A stretch of DNA of 64,000 nucleotides. Source: Deltaproteobacteria bacterium PRO3 (lineage in GTDB: Bacteria; UBA10199; DSSB01). The position numbers and the translations under genes were made by a program. Under the pieces are notes generated by a model, which ran no database searches, had not been told where the DNA came from, and saw only the letters and a list, made by a program, of their open reading frames with translations. Positions 14,598 to 23,083 of this stretch are shown here, piece by piece. The stretch covers positions 1 through 64,000 of the forward strand of contig SZOV01000001.1 in assembly GCA_030263375.1 (NCBI GenBank), read 5' to 3'. Position 1 is the first letter of the stretch; every line of letters begins with the position of its first letter.

Positions 14598-16203
14598 GTC
14601 CCGCCTCGCCCAGCCATTCGGTCCGCCCGTTTCCGGGAATGAAGTTGGCATTTTGCACGCGCTCGACGCCCAGCCCCAAGCGGGCCGTGAGGCGGTCGTT
14701 GAAGCGGTGCCGCACCCCCGCCGTGGTGCGAAACCGCGTCTCCTCGGCGCGGTCGAAGGATGCGGCCGAGTCGGTCACGCCGTCGCCGTCTCGGGTCACG
14801 GTGTAGATGTCGCCGTTGCGCCGGGCGAAACGAAACCCTCCGCTGAGCAGGGTGTCCTCGCTCAGATCGTAATTCACCTCGGCGGAGATCGCGTAGGCAT
14901 CCGGCCCCAGGGGATCTCCGATCAAGAAGCGGTTTTCGCTGACGCCGTCGCTGAAGGTCTCGTGGCGAGCGTAACGGGGGGAGAGCCGCGCGTACTCCAA
15001 CCTCAGATCGAGGGTGCCGCTGTCGTTGAGGCGCGGCAGATAAACGCCGCCCAAAAAGGACAAGTCCTCGTCGAACAATACCGAGAGGTTGCTGTCGAAG
15101 TCTTCAAAGTGCAGCTCGGCGTAGATATTCATCCCGCGCGCCTGCGGGATGGTCCCGATCAGCTCGAAATCGAAATTGCGGTTGGTGGCCCGCTTGCCGT
15201 CGTCGACCCCGGCGCCGAAGAATTCCGCGACGCTGTCGCCGAAGCTTAAATGCGGCGCCCCATCCCCGCCCAGGATCAAGGTCTGGCTGAAACCGAGCTC
15301 GAAATAACGACTGCCCCGGTTGGAATTTTTATAGGAAACCATCCAGGAATCGGGAAAACGCTGCTCGGGCCCCAGATTGGCAACGACCAGGCTCCATTGG
15401 TTGATGCCAAATTTCTTGAACAGGAAGGGATAGCGGAAGGGCATCACGGAGGAGAGCTTGATGAAGTCGAGGGGCCTGGCGTTGTTGGAAAAGACCAGGC
15501 CACCCAGCGCGGAGGGGCCCCAATTGAGGGAATCGCGGCCGATCTGGACGTCGAGCTTGTTCCAGGTGAAGCGGCCGTTGAGGCGCTGCGCGAAGACCTT
15601 GGTCTCGGCGTCGGCATTGCCCTTTACCCCTTGGATCTGGAAGCGCGGCTCGGCCTGCGCCGAGAAATACTTGCCGAGGCGCATCCAATGGCTGGTCTCG
15701 AAGGCGAGGTTGATCCCGCTTTGGTAGTGACGGCCGGCCCGCTTCTCGACGAGGGGGCGGCTGACGGCGCGGACGCCGCCGAAGCCGTTGTCGGGGACGT
15801 AGAACTGCGGAGCTTGGTCGAGGTAGAGGAAGTCCATGCGCCCTTCCTCGAGCGGCCGGCCTTGGATTGCCGGGACGCGGCCCTCGAAGGCGCCGTTTTG
15901 GACGAGCTCTTCGCGGTAGTCCCGCTTTAGGTCTTTCAAGAGGCGGTCGACGTAGTCCCGGGCACCTTCGCTTTTGACCGACTCGACGTTCTGCAGGGCC
16001 TCGGCGACTTGCCGGGCGATCTCGGCGCGCACGTAAGGACGCTGTCCGAGGAGGCGATCCGGGATCAGCCCATGGGCCGCCAGCTTGTCGAGCTTGCGGT
16101 AGACGGGGTCTTCGATAGGAACCGTGACGGAGGAATACCCCTGCGCCAGGGCGGGCGCCAGAAAGAGGAGCCAGAGTAAGATGAGGGATCTGCGGAGGAG
16201 CAA
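14551..16203 (-). CDS. Capsule-assembly Wzi-family outer-membrane beta-barrel (copy 2)
   Basis: About 550 residues. From a probable TTG start at 16203 (preceded by AGGGG) there is a signal peptide (LLRRSLILLWLLFLAPALAQG), then the Wzi N-terminal block VTVPIEDPVYRKLDKLAAHG. GRDSLNWGPSALGG and a beta-barrel with strand-turn repeats follow to the C-terminal aromatic strand (AGLTYYFWPSLEV). The open frame extends far upstream to 16872 only because it lies opposite another gene; that part is not credible protein. The start remains uncertain. It is a paralogue of the 5374-7107 gene and is divergent from the second UPF0104 gene, as if an envelope module had been duplicated. Confidence 0.78.
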   Translation of the reverse strand: MLLRRSLILLWLLFLAPALAQGYSSVTVPIEDPVYRKLDKLAAHGLIPDRLLGQRPYVRAEIARQVAEALQNVESVKSEGARDYVDRLLKDLKRDYREELVQNGAFEGRVPAIQGRPLEEGRMDFLYLDQAPQFYVPDNGFGGVRAVSRPLVEKRAGRHYQSGINLAFETSHWMRLGKYFSAQAEPRFQIQGVKGNADAETKVFAQRLNGRFTWNKLDVQIGRDSLNWGPSALGGLVFSNNARPLDFIKLSSVMPFRYPFLFKKFGINQWSLVVANLGPEQRFPDSWMVSYKNSNRGSRYFELGFSQTLILGGDGAPHLSFGDSVAEFFGAGVDDGKRATNRNFDFELIGTIPQARGMNIYAELHFEDFDSNLSVLFDEDLSFLGGVYLPRLNDSGTLDLRLEYARLSPRYARHETFSDGVSENRFLIGDPLGPDAYAISAEVNYDLSEDTLLSGGFRFARRNGDIYTVTRDGDGVTDSAASFDRAEETRFRTTAGVRHRFNDRLTARLGLGVERVQNANFIPGNGRTEWLGEAGLTYYFWPSLEVGRSP

Positions 16204-16284
16204 GGCCCCTAAACTAAGGGCTGGGGCCAAGAAGATCAATAAAATCTTGCCAAGAATTCGAAGATCCTCCAGAAAAAGACCTTC

Positions 16285-17277
16285 ATGTCCCCGCGTCGCA
16301 AAAGGCAGCTCTTCAACGTCTTGGGCATCGCCCTCTCCGGCATCTTCATCTACTTTTGCTTCCATTCCCTCGACGGCCAGGACCTGCGCAAGGCCTTCCT
16401 GCTCCCGAAGCCCTGGTGGCTGCTCGGCGTGGTCCTGCTGAATTTCCTCTTGATGGCCCTGCGCGCCCTGCTGTGGTCGGGACTGCTGCGCCCCTTGGCC
16501 GCCCTGCCCTTCTGGACGCTCTTCGACGTGCTCCACATCGGCTACATGGCGAATAACCTCCTGCCGCTGAAGGCCGGCGAATTCTTCCGCGCCTCCTTCG
16601 TCGCCAAGAAGTGGAATCTGCGCTACACCCAGGTGCTGACGACGGTCGGATTGGAACGCTTCTTTCCCGGCTTCTCCATGATTCTGCTCTCCTTCCTCGT
16701 CGCGAGCTTTTTGCAAGTGCCGATCTGGATCAAGACCGGCGCCTACACCCTGGGCGCGATCCTGGTGGGCGTGCAGGTGATGCTGATCCTGCTCTGGAAG
16801 CGGAAGCCGGACCTGGTGAAGTGGGAGAAACGGCACCCGGCGATCTACCGGGTCATCGAGTTTTTCTATCACATCGGCGAGGCCTCGCAGCCGCTGCGTT
16901 CTTTCTCTTCCTTCGCCTGGCTCTTGGGGCTGGCCTTTCTTAGTTGGGCACTACAAGTTGCGATGCTCATGTGCGTCGAGGCGGCCTTCGGGATTCATGT
17001 GGGGGTATTGCAGACCACCTTCGTGCTCATCGCCATCAACTTCGCCATCGCCCTGCCCAGCGCGCCCTCGAGCATCGGTACCTTCGAGTTTGCCGCGGTC
17101 CTGGCCTACACCTGGCTGGGCCTGGACAAGGCGACGGCCTTGGGGATCGGCTTCTACTTTCACTTCCTCCAGGTGATCCCGGTCACGTTGGTGGGTTTGT
17201 TCTATTATTTTCGTTGGGGGATAAGGTTGAAGGACTTGGAAGAGGCGGAGATGAAGAAGGCGGAGGCGATGCCTTAG
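16285..17277 (+). CDS. UPF0104 (LPG_synthase_TM) family membrane protein, copy 2
   Basis: A 330-residue polytopic membrane protein, paralogous to the 11101-12078 product. Shared blocks include LSGIFIYFCFHSL, ANNLLPLKAGEFFRASF, TVGLERFFPGF, INFAIALPSAPSSIGTFEF and GLDKATALGIGFYFHFLQ. It lacks the catalytic C-terminal domain of lysyl-phosphatidylglycerol synthases, so a lipid or glycolipid flippase role is more likely. It is divergent from the second Wzi-family gene with about 80 bases between starts. The C-terminal tail is charged and cytoplasmic (LEEAEMKKAEAMP). Confidence 0.8.
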   Translation: MSPRRKRQLFNVLGIALSGIFIYFCFHSLDGQDLRKAFLLPKPWWLLGVVLLNFLLMALRALLWSGLLRPLAALPFWTLFDVLHIGYMANNLLPLKAGEFFRASFVAKKWNLRYTQVLTTVGLERFFPGFSMILLSFLVASFLQVPIWIKTGAYTLGAILVGVQVMLILLWKRKPDLVKWEKRHPAIYRVIEFFYHIGEASQPLRSFSSFAWLLGLAFLSWALQVAMLMCVEAAFGIHVGVLQTTFVLIAINFAIALPSAPSSIGTFEFAAVLAYTWLGLDKATALGIGFYFHFLQVIPVTLVGLFYYFRWGIRLKDLEEAEMKKAEAMP

Positions 17278-17290
17278 TCCGCAATAGAGT

Positions 17291-17316
17291 GGCAATGATA
17301 TTGCATATTAATTGCC
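17291..17316. promoter_or_regulatory. Nested palindromes before the coiled-coil gene
   Basis: GCAAT-GAT-ATTGC at 17292-17304 is a perfect 5-3-5 palindrome. A wider repeat pairs GGCAAT (17291-17296) with ATTGCC (17311-17316). The cluster lies about 40 bases before the start of the coiled-coil gene, the position of an operator. No matching regulator is identified, and chance is possible in this AT-rich gap. Confidence 0.3.
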
Positions 17317-17355
17317 CTATTGAAATCGCAACCGCCATCCGCTAAGGAGTTCAAA

Positions 17356-17781
17356 ATGGAAAAGGCCGACATAAAACCCCTCGAGAAGCAGATTGCCAAT
17401 CTTACTATGCTCTTTGAAAAGAGCCAAAAGGTCGTTTTAAAAGGGTTTAAAGATATCAACAGACGTTTTGAGCAAATAGACCGACGCTTTGACCGGCTGG
17501 AATATCGTTTTAATAAACTGGAAAAACGCTTCGACAAATTGGAATTACGCATAGACCGACTGGAACTGCGCATTGACGACCTGGAACAACGGTTCGAAAA
17601 TCGAATGAAGGCCTGGGAGCTACGGTTCGAAAAACATACTCAACTGACCGAAGACCGGTTCACCAACCTCTTAAACATTTGTACTGCCCTCAGGGTGGAC
17701 ATGAACGCCCTGCGCCAGGAGTGGGCTAGATTCTTGAAAAAACAAGAGGAAAGCGACCTCGAAGCCCCGCTGAGTCACTAG
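17356..17781 (+). CDS. Heptad-repeat coiled-coil protein, unknown function
   Basis: A 141-residue, highly charged protein. Residues about 30-85 consist of near-exact seven-residue repeats of the form RF/I-x-x-L-E-x (RRFEQIDRRFDRLEYRFNKLEKRFDKLELRIDRLE is broken here only by conservative changes). This gives a continuous parallel coiled coil. At DNA level the same stretch is a degenerate 21-base tandem repeat. No signal peptide or membrane span is seen. The ATG at 17356 is chosen because TAAGGAG lies at ideal spacing, whereas a TTG at 17320 has no ribosome binding site. Similar proteins are annotated only as hypothetical or DUF1640-like; oligomeric scaffold is the safest statement. Codon use is more AT-rich than in its neighbours. 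Confidence 0.7.
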   Translation: MEKADIKPLEKQIANLTMLFEKSQKVVLKGFKDINRRFEQIDRRFDRLEYRFNKLEKRFDKLELRIDRLELRIDDLEQRFENRMKAWELRFEKHTQLTEDRFTNLLNICTALRVDMNALRQEWARFLKKQEESDLEAPLSH

Positions 17782-17814
17782 CCTTCCGGATTACCCCTAA
17801 AAAGGTCCTTGGAT

Positions 17815-20703
17815 TTAAGAAAACAAGTACTCCAAGTCCTCGATCTTGAGTTTTTTACCCAAGGCCGAATCCGCGCCCAGCAGGCCCTTGGCCAGCGAGC
17901 GCTTCCGCTCTTGCAGCATCAGGATTTTCTCTTCCACGCTGTCCTTGGTGATTAATTTATAAGAAAAGACGTGCTTGGTCTGGCCCAGGCGGTGGACCCG
18001 GTCGGTGGCCTGGTCTTGGACGGCGGGATTCCACCAGGGATCGTAGTGAATGACATAGTCGGCGCCGGTGAGGTTGAGCCCCGTGCCGCCGGCGCGGAGG
18101 CTGACCAGAAAGACCGGGATCGAGGCGTCGCCGTTGAAGCGCTTGATCTTTTCCTCGCGCCGCCGCGTGCGGCCGTCGAGGTATTCGTACGCGACCTTCT
18201 CCTCTTCCAACCAAATCCGCAGCAGCGACAGCATCTCGACGAATTGGCTGAAGACCAGGATGCGGTGCCCCTCGCTGAGCACCTCGGTGACCAGGTCTTG
18301 GAAGGCTTCCATCTTGCCGGAGACGATCTCACGCTTCTTGAAGCTGGGGCCCAGCAGCTCGGGGTGGCAGCAGACCTGGCGCAGTCGCAGCAAGGCGGTG
18401 AGGATGGACACGTGGCTGCGCTCGATGCCCTTCTGCTCGATCTCGGAAAAGACCTGGCGCCGGCAGGAGGCGAGCATCTCGTGATAGAGGCGCTGCTGGT
18501 CGCCGGTCATCTCGCAGTACTGCACGACCTCGGTCTTGGGCGGCAGCTCCTTGGCGACCTCGTCCTTCAGGCGGCGCAGGATGAAGGGAAAGATGCGGCG
18601 GCGCAGGCGGTCGAGCTGCTCGGCGCTTTGCTCGTTTTCGACGGGCTGCTGGTACTTACGCTTGAAGTGCGGGTAGCTGCCTAAAAATCCCGGCATGAGG
18701 AAGTCGAAGATGGACCAAAGCTCGGAGAGGTGGTTCTCGAGCGGCGTGCCGCTTAAGGCCCAGCGCTGCTCGGACTGCAGCTCCTTGACCAGGAGCGCGG
18801 TCTTGCTGCGGAAGTTTTTGATGTTCTGCGCCTCGTCGAGGACGACCGTGCGCCAACGCTGCTTGGCCAGCACCTCGACATCGCGGCGGAACAGCGCGTA
18901 GCTGGTCAGCACCAAGTCGGCCGAGGGGATTTCCTCGTAGAGCTTCTTGCGCTCCGGCCCCGTCAAGATCAGCACCTTGAGTTCGGGCGTGAACTTCTGC
19001 GCCTCGTTGGCCCAGTTGAACACGACGGAGGTCGGCGCCAAGACCAGGTTGGGCATAGGACCGTGCCGATCTCGACGGTCTTGCAAATACGCCAAGGCCT
19101 GCAGGGTCTTGCCCAACCCCATGTCGTCGGCCAAGATGCCGTGGAAACGGTGGTCGTGAAGGAAATGCAGCCAGTCGTAGCCGTGGTGCTGGTAATCGCG
19201 CAGCACGGCGGAGAGTCGCGGCGGCAGCTGGCGTTTGGGAATTTCTTGGGAGTGCCGCAGCGAGCGGATCATCGCACCGAAGTCCTGGTGCCGGCTCCAA
19301 TCGACGCGCAGCATCTCGTCTAAATAGGCGGCGTGGTATCCCGAGAGCCGCAATCGCCCGGTCGCGTCGATCTCGCCCTCCAACTCGGCCAGCTTCTCCT
19401 CGAGCTTCTGCAGGTCTTCCTTCTGGATGCGCGCGAAGCCCTTCCCAGGGAGATGAAGGTAACGCTTGCCCTGCGCGATCAGGGTCTGAACGACCTCATA
19501 GGGAACCTCGATGCCGTCGATCTCGAAGCCCACGTCCATCTCCAGCCAATCGATGCCGCCCGGCGCGGCCTTGGCCTTGAGCTGCAGGGTGCCGAGGTCG
19601 CCGAAGAGCTTGAAGTGTTGGAGGCCCTCTTCGCCTTCGATGGCGGCCTCTTGTTTCAGCTTGGGCAGGGTCTCGGAGACGAAATCGAGGGCCTTGTCCT
19701 CGCCCGTCTCGAAGCGCGTGGGGCCGACGCGGTGGAAGCCCTGCTCGAGGAAGGGCGCAAGGGTCTCGCGCTCGTAGGCGAGATTGCGGCGCACGAGGAG
19801 CTTTTTCCCGTCTTTTGTCGCCTCGACCAGGACCTCGCTTTCCTGCTCATGGGGCGGGACGCGGTGCTCGCCGTAGGCGAAGAGGATCTCGAGGATCAGC
19901 TTGTCGCGGATGGTGTCTTCGCGGATCGAGTAGACGGCCTCGGCCTGGGTCTCGAGGATCTCGGGGAGGTGGAAACCCTCGGGCAAGATCATCTGCGGCT
20001 TACGGGCCAGTTGCGGGAGGTAGTCTTGGATGAAGTCGGCGGCCTCGTCGCCCGTCAGCACCAACTGCCCGTCGGCGTTGAAGTCGCTGAGCATGGGGCT
20101 GAGCACGGTGCTCTTGATCGGATAAAAGGCGTCTCCCACCCAGGCCCAGACGCGCGGACCCAGGAAGACCGTCGCCCCGGAGAAGGGAAATTCCTTCAAG
20201 GTCTCGCTGTCTTGGAAGCTGGCCGCCAGCTTGACGTGCGACTTGGTCTGTTCCAGCAACTCCACGAGCGGAACCAGCGGCTGCTCGGAGAATTTCGCCG
20301 GAGCTCCGTCGCCCAGCGATTCGACGCGCGGGAATTTTGCGAGCTTCGAGAGAAAAAAGGCGATGTGCTTCCGCGGGACGACGTAAAAACCCTCGCTGGC
20401 GTTGAGGTTGGCGAAGCGCAGCAGGTGCTGGGCGAAGCGGCGATGCTCGGGATCGAGCTCGCTTTGGGGGGTGCCGTGCCGATGCAGGCCCAGCGCGTGA
20501 ATGCCGAAGCGCTCGAAGCGGGTGACGGCTTCGTCGCCCAGCACCACCTTGATCGCCAGGCAGTTTTGCCGGGGCAAAAACTCGATCTGATAGCCGAATT
20601 GAAGAAAACCTTCGTCGCCCTCCTCTTCCCGGATTGCCTTGGAAAGTTTTTCAAACATACGCGGATGTTGCGGTGGATCGCGGTCTTGCATCGGACCGCA
20701 CAT
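17815..20703 (-). CDS. SNF2-family DNA-dependent ATPase/helicase-like protein
   Basis: A 962-residue cytoplasmic motor. About 480 N-terminal residues form an accessory region typical of bacterial SNF2 proteins. The SNF2 ATPase domain has DDMGLGKTLQALAYL (motif I), LVLAPTSVVFNWANE (Ia), VVLDEAQNIKN (II) and WALSGTPLENHLSELWSIF (III). The C-terminal lobe has ILVFSQFVEML, SLRAGGTGLNLTGADYVIHYDPWWNPA and QATDRVHRLGQ (V and VI). I see no SWIM zinc-finger cysteines. Bacterial members such as HepA/RapA-type or SWIM-SNF2 proteins remodel nucleoprotein or RNA polymerase; the exact target is unknown. Start is uncertain: ATGs at 20703, 20691 and 20658 are in frame and none has a strong ribosome binding site. 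Confidence 0.9.
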   Translation of the reverse strand: MCGPMQDRDPPQHPRMFEKLSKAIREEEGDEGFLQFGYQIEFLPRQNCLAIKVVLGDEAVTRFERFGIHALGLHRHGTPQSELDPEHRRFAQHLLRFANLNASEGFYVVPRKHIAFFLSKLAKFPRVESLGDGAPAKFSEQPLVPLVELLEQTKSHVKLAASFQDSETLKEFPFSGATVFLGPRVWAWVGDAFYPIKSTVLSPMLSDFNADGQLVLTGDEAADFIQDYLPQLARKPQMILPEGFHLPEILETQAEAVYSIREDTIRDKLILEILFAYGEHRVPPHEQESEVLVEATKDGKKLLVRRNLAYERETLAPFLEQGFHRVGPTRFETGEDKALDFVSETLPKLKQEAAIEGEEGLQHFKLFGDLGTLQLKAKAAPGGIDWLEMDVGFEIDGIEVPYEVVQTLIAQGKRYLHLPGKGFARIQKEDLQKLEEKLAELEGEIDATGRLRLSGYHAAYLDEMLRVDWSRHQDFGAMIRSLRHSQEIPKRQLPPRLSAVLRDYQHHGYDWLHFLHDHRFHGILADDMGLGKTLQALAYLQDRRDRHGPMPNLVLAPTSVVFNWANEAQKFTPELKVLILTGPERKKLYEEIPSADLVLTSYALFRRDVEVLAKQRWRTVVLDEAQNIKNFRSKTALLVKELQSEQRWALSGTPLENHLSELWSIFDFLMPGFLGSYPHFKRKYQQPVENEQSAEQLDRLRRRIFPFILRRLKDEVAKELPPKTEVVQYCEMTGDQQRLYHEMLASCRRQVFSEIEQKGIERSHVSILTALLRLRQVCCHPELLGPSFKKREIVSGKMEAFQDLVTEVLSEGHRILVFSQFVEMLSLLRIWLEEEKVAYEYLDGRTRRREEKIKRFNGDASIPVFLVSLRAGGTGLNLTGADYVIHYDPWWNPAVQDQATDRVHRLGQTKHVFSYKLITKDSVEEKILMLQERKRSLAKGLLGADSALGKKLKIEDLEYLFS

Positions 20704-20922
20704 ACTAATGGAACTCTTGGGAAATTGCCAGAGATGGATCGTAGGAAAATCGGACGGTGCGCGCAGGGATTTGGATTGTCTTTTCGTCGGGACCTAACCG
20801 CTCAGCGTCGCAACATTTCAGGCTATAAAAACTAAGTATATGTTTTTATTTGTCTTTTTGCAAGGCGCTTTGAAGGAAGACCATTTAATGCTCCTTGGAT
20901 TTCCAAAGAGACCCCCTTCCCG

Positions 20923-20944
20923 AATCGGCTCCCGCCGATTTTTT
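20923..20944 (+). terminator. Intrinsic terminator before the MBL-fold lipoprotein gene
   Basis: AATCGGC (20923-20929) pairs perfectly with GCCGATT (20934-20940) around a TCCC loop, and the helix runs into TTTTTT (20939-20944). That is a strong rightward intrinsic terminator. No protein gene ends just upstream on this strand, so it may end a short untranslated transcript starting around 20820-20850 or protect the downstream gene from read-through. Confidence 0.6.
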
Positions 20945-20947
20945 AGC

Positions 20948-20963
20948 TGGCATGCGCTCTGCA
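20948..20963 (+). promoter_or_regulatory. Candidate sigma-54 promoter
   Basis: TGGCATG ... CTGCA places GG (20949-20950) and GC (20961-20962) exactly ten bases apart, the invariant spacing of sigma-54 -24/-12 elements. The match is TGGCAtG with cTGCA rather than TTGCA, so it is decent but not perfect. It lies directly after a terminator and 26 bases before an ATG, a short leader. No activator binding site was recognised. Confidence 0.3.
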
Positions 20964-20988
20964 TAATTTTCCCGCGAAAGGAAAACTT

Positions 20989-21990
20989 ATGCGAATCCTC
21001 CCAATCCTGGTCCTATTTTGTAGTTTGCCCGCTTGCATGCCACTGCCCGCCCTCCCCCAACGCGGGGATTCCGGAGTCGGCGTTCCAGACGCAAACGCGG
21101 TGGAAGGTGGATCGAAGCTGGAAATTTACCTGCCGGATGTCGGCCAAGGAGACGCGACGCTCTTGCGAAGTCCGGGCGGGAAGACCTTGCTGATCGACGC
21201 GGGGCCGCCGAGCGCCGGCCGGGAGCGTTTGCTGCCTCTTTTGAGAGAACTGAAGGTCGCCAAGCTGGATGCGCTGCTCGTCACGCACTACGATTTGGAT
21301 CATCTGGGCGGGGTGCCGTCGCTGTTGGCCGGCGAGGACGGAAAAATCGGCACTCCAGATGACATCGCCGTGGGCGTCGCCTATGACCGCGGCGGGGTTC
21401 CCTGGGACAACAGTCCAGGCTATGGCGGTTATTTATCGGCCCTTGCCAAGGCTGGGGCACAGCGCCGGACCTTGGAGGCGGGACAAGGGTTGGCGCTGGA
21501 CGACGCCTTGAAAATCCGATGCTTGGCGGCCAACGGCGCCGTGGCGAATTTTGGGGGATCTGCCGCAACGGTGGATCTGACGCCGGCGACCTATTCCGGA
21601 AAGGAGAACGCGGCCTCGATTGCCCTGTTGGTCGAGTACGGCAATTTTCGTTATCTCACCGCGGGAGACCTGACCGGGGGCGGCTCGCTGGACGGATTTC
21701 TGACGCCGGATGTCGAGTCGCTGCTGGCGGAATCGATGGGCAGAGTCGACGTGGTGCATGCGAACCATCACGGCAGCCTGAGCAGCTCGAACGCGTCGTT
21801 CGTGGAGGCCACGGCGCCCAGCGCGATCTTCATTCAGGCCGAGAAAGACAATGCCTACGGGCACCCCCATCCGGAGGTGCTTGCCCGGTGGCGGGCCATC
21901 GGCGCGGAAATATACTCGACGGCGGAGGGAACGGGGTTCAGGTTGGAGACCTTGGGGGACGGGTTTGAAATTCTTCCCATCGCTCCTTGA
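20989..21990 (+). CDS. MBL-fold (ComEC/Rec2 C-terminal-like) lipoprotein
   Basis: A 333-residue lipoprotein precursor. The signal peptide ends in the lipobox LPAC (Cys16), so the mature protein should be lipid-anchored at the envelope. The metallo-beta-lactamase domain starts LEIYLPDVGQGDATLL, contains the metal motif VTHYDLDHLGG (HxxxDH) and the later NHHGS histidine. It ends with a VQAEKDN-like segment (here IQAEKDNAYGHPHPEVL) typical of the ComEC competence-domain relatives. Such domains act on nucleic acids or phosphodiesters; substrate is unknown. AAAGGA at 20978-20982 is the ribosome binding site. The 3' end overlaps the convergent GT4 gene by 53 bases. Confidence 0.85.
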   Translation: MRILPILVLFCSLPACMPLPALPQRGDSGVGVPDANAVEGGSKLEIYLPDVGQGDATLLRSPGGKTLLIDAGPPSAGRERLLPLLRELKVAKLDALLVTHYDLDHLGGVPSLLAGEDGKIGTPDDIAVGVAYDRGGVPWDNSPGYGGYLSALAKAGAQRRTLEAGQGLALDDALKIRCLAANGAVANFGGSAATVDLTPATYSGKENAASIALLVEYGNFRYLTAGDLTGGGSLDGFLTPDVESLLAESMGRVDVVHANHHGSLSSSNASFVEATAPSAIFIQAEKDNAYGHPHPEVLARWRAIGAEIYSTAEGTGFRLETLGDGFEILPIAP

Positions 21991-23083
21991 CGAAACTCGA
22001 ATACGCTGAGCGAAACCGCGAAACGTCAAAATTGCGCGCATTGCTCCGGCAATGCTCCGGAGAGAACATCTCTCGCCGTTCCTCGAAGGCACGCACGGCG
22101 GCCTGCAGGGCGGAAATGCTTTGTTCCTGGAAAAATATTCCGGTGGGATACGGAGCTTCGGGTCCGCGCACGGTTTCCAGCGCCCCGCCCCGTCCAAAGG
22201 CTATGACCGGGGTTCCGGCGGCTTGGGCTTCGACGACGGAGATGCCGAAGTCTTCCTCGGCCGCGAAGACGAAGGCGCATGCCTTTTGCAGAAGCCGTTT
22301 CATCTCTTGGAACGGAAGTGCACCGAGCATACGCACGTTGGGGCCGGCGGAGCGCCTGACCTTTTCATAGTCTGGGCCATCACCGATGATCAGTAGCTCT
22401 TTTTCCGGCATACCCCGAAACGCCGCGGCGATGAGATCGACCTTTTTGTAGGGAACCAGGCGTGAGACGGTGAGATAGAATCCTTCGCGCGCCTCTTCTC
22501 CAGAGAAATCATCTACCGATACCGGCGGATAGATCACGGTGGATTCGCGTCCGTAGCAGTTATTGATGCGACGCGAGATATAGCCTGAATTGGCGATGAG
22601 CTGTTGAATTCTCCGGTTATTGCGAAGATCCCAAGCGCGAAGCCGCTTCAATAGCCATCGGACTACTGCGCCCTTGAGACCCGAATCCAATCCGGTCTCC
22701 CGCAGATATTGTTCTTGAAGTTCCCAGGCGTAACGCATCGGCGAATGGATATACGAGATATGCAGCTGTTCCGGTCGAGTCTTAACCCCCTTGGCGACGG
22801 CATGGGAGCTGCTGAGGACCAGGTCATAGTCGCGAAGGTCCAATCGCTCGATCGCGAAAGGCATGATCGGCAGGTAAGAGCGGTATTTCTTGGGAGCAAG
22901 GGGAAGCCTTTGGATAAAGGTCGGATGGGGGTTTTTCCCCTTCAAAAAACCGCGCTGGTTAGGAGAAAGAAAATCAACGACGCAAAATAGATCTGCATCG
23001 GGAAAACAATAAAGGATTTGCTCGAGAACCCGCTCGGCCCCCGCGTAGGTAACCAGCCAGTCGTGGATGACGGCGATTTTCAC
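21938..23083 (-). CDS. GT4 glycosyltransferase (WbaZ/mannosyltransferase-like)
   Basis: A 381-residue GT-B glycosyltransferase. N-terminal signature is KIAVIHDWLVTYAGAERVLEQI, with the AGAERV acceptor loop seen in O-antigen mannosyltransferases such as WbaZ. HISYIHSPMRYAWELQ is typical of that group. The C-terminal donor domain shows YLTVSRLVPYKKVDLI, LLIIGDGPDYEKV and EEDFGISVVEAQAAGTPVIAFGRGGALETV. It is the third gene of a leftward operon: export protein, chain-length protein, then this gene, overlapping the chain-length gene by 4 bases. It probably adds a sugar to the exported polysaccharide repeat. Confidence 0.85.
   Translation of the reverse strand: MKIAVIHDWLVTYAGAERVLEQILYCFPDADLFCVVDFLSPNQRGFLKGKNPHPTFIQRLPLAPKKYRSYLPIMPFAIERLDLRDYDLVLSSSHAVAKGVKTRPEQLHISYIHSPMRYAWELQEQYLRETGLDSGLKGAVVRWLLKRLRAWDLRNNRRIQQLIANSGYISRRINNCYGRESTVIYPPVSVDDFSGEEAREGFYLTVSRLVPYKKVDLIAAAFRGMPEKELLIIGDGPDYEKVRRSAGPNVRMLGALPFQEMKRLLQKACAFVFAAEEDFGISVVEAQAAGTPVIAFGRGGALETVRGPEAPYPTGIFFQEQSISALQAAVRAFEERREMFSPEHCRSNARNFDVSRFRSAYSSFVKERWEEFQTRPPRSPT

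Noticed and set aside
16204-16872. N-terminal extension of the second Wzi gene
   Set aside because: It lies fully opposite the second UPF0104 gene and gives a Gln/Glu/His-rich translation; the signal peptide starts near 16203.
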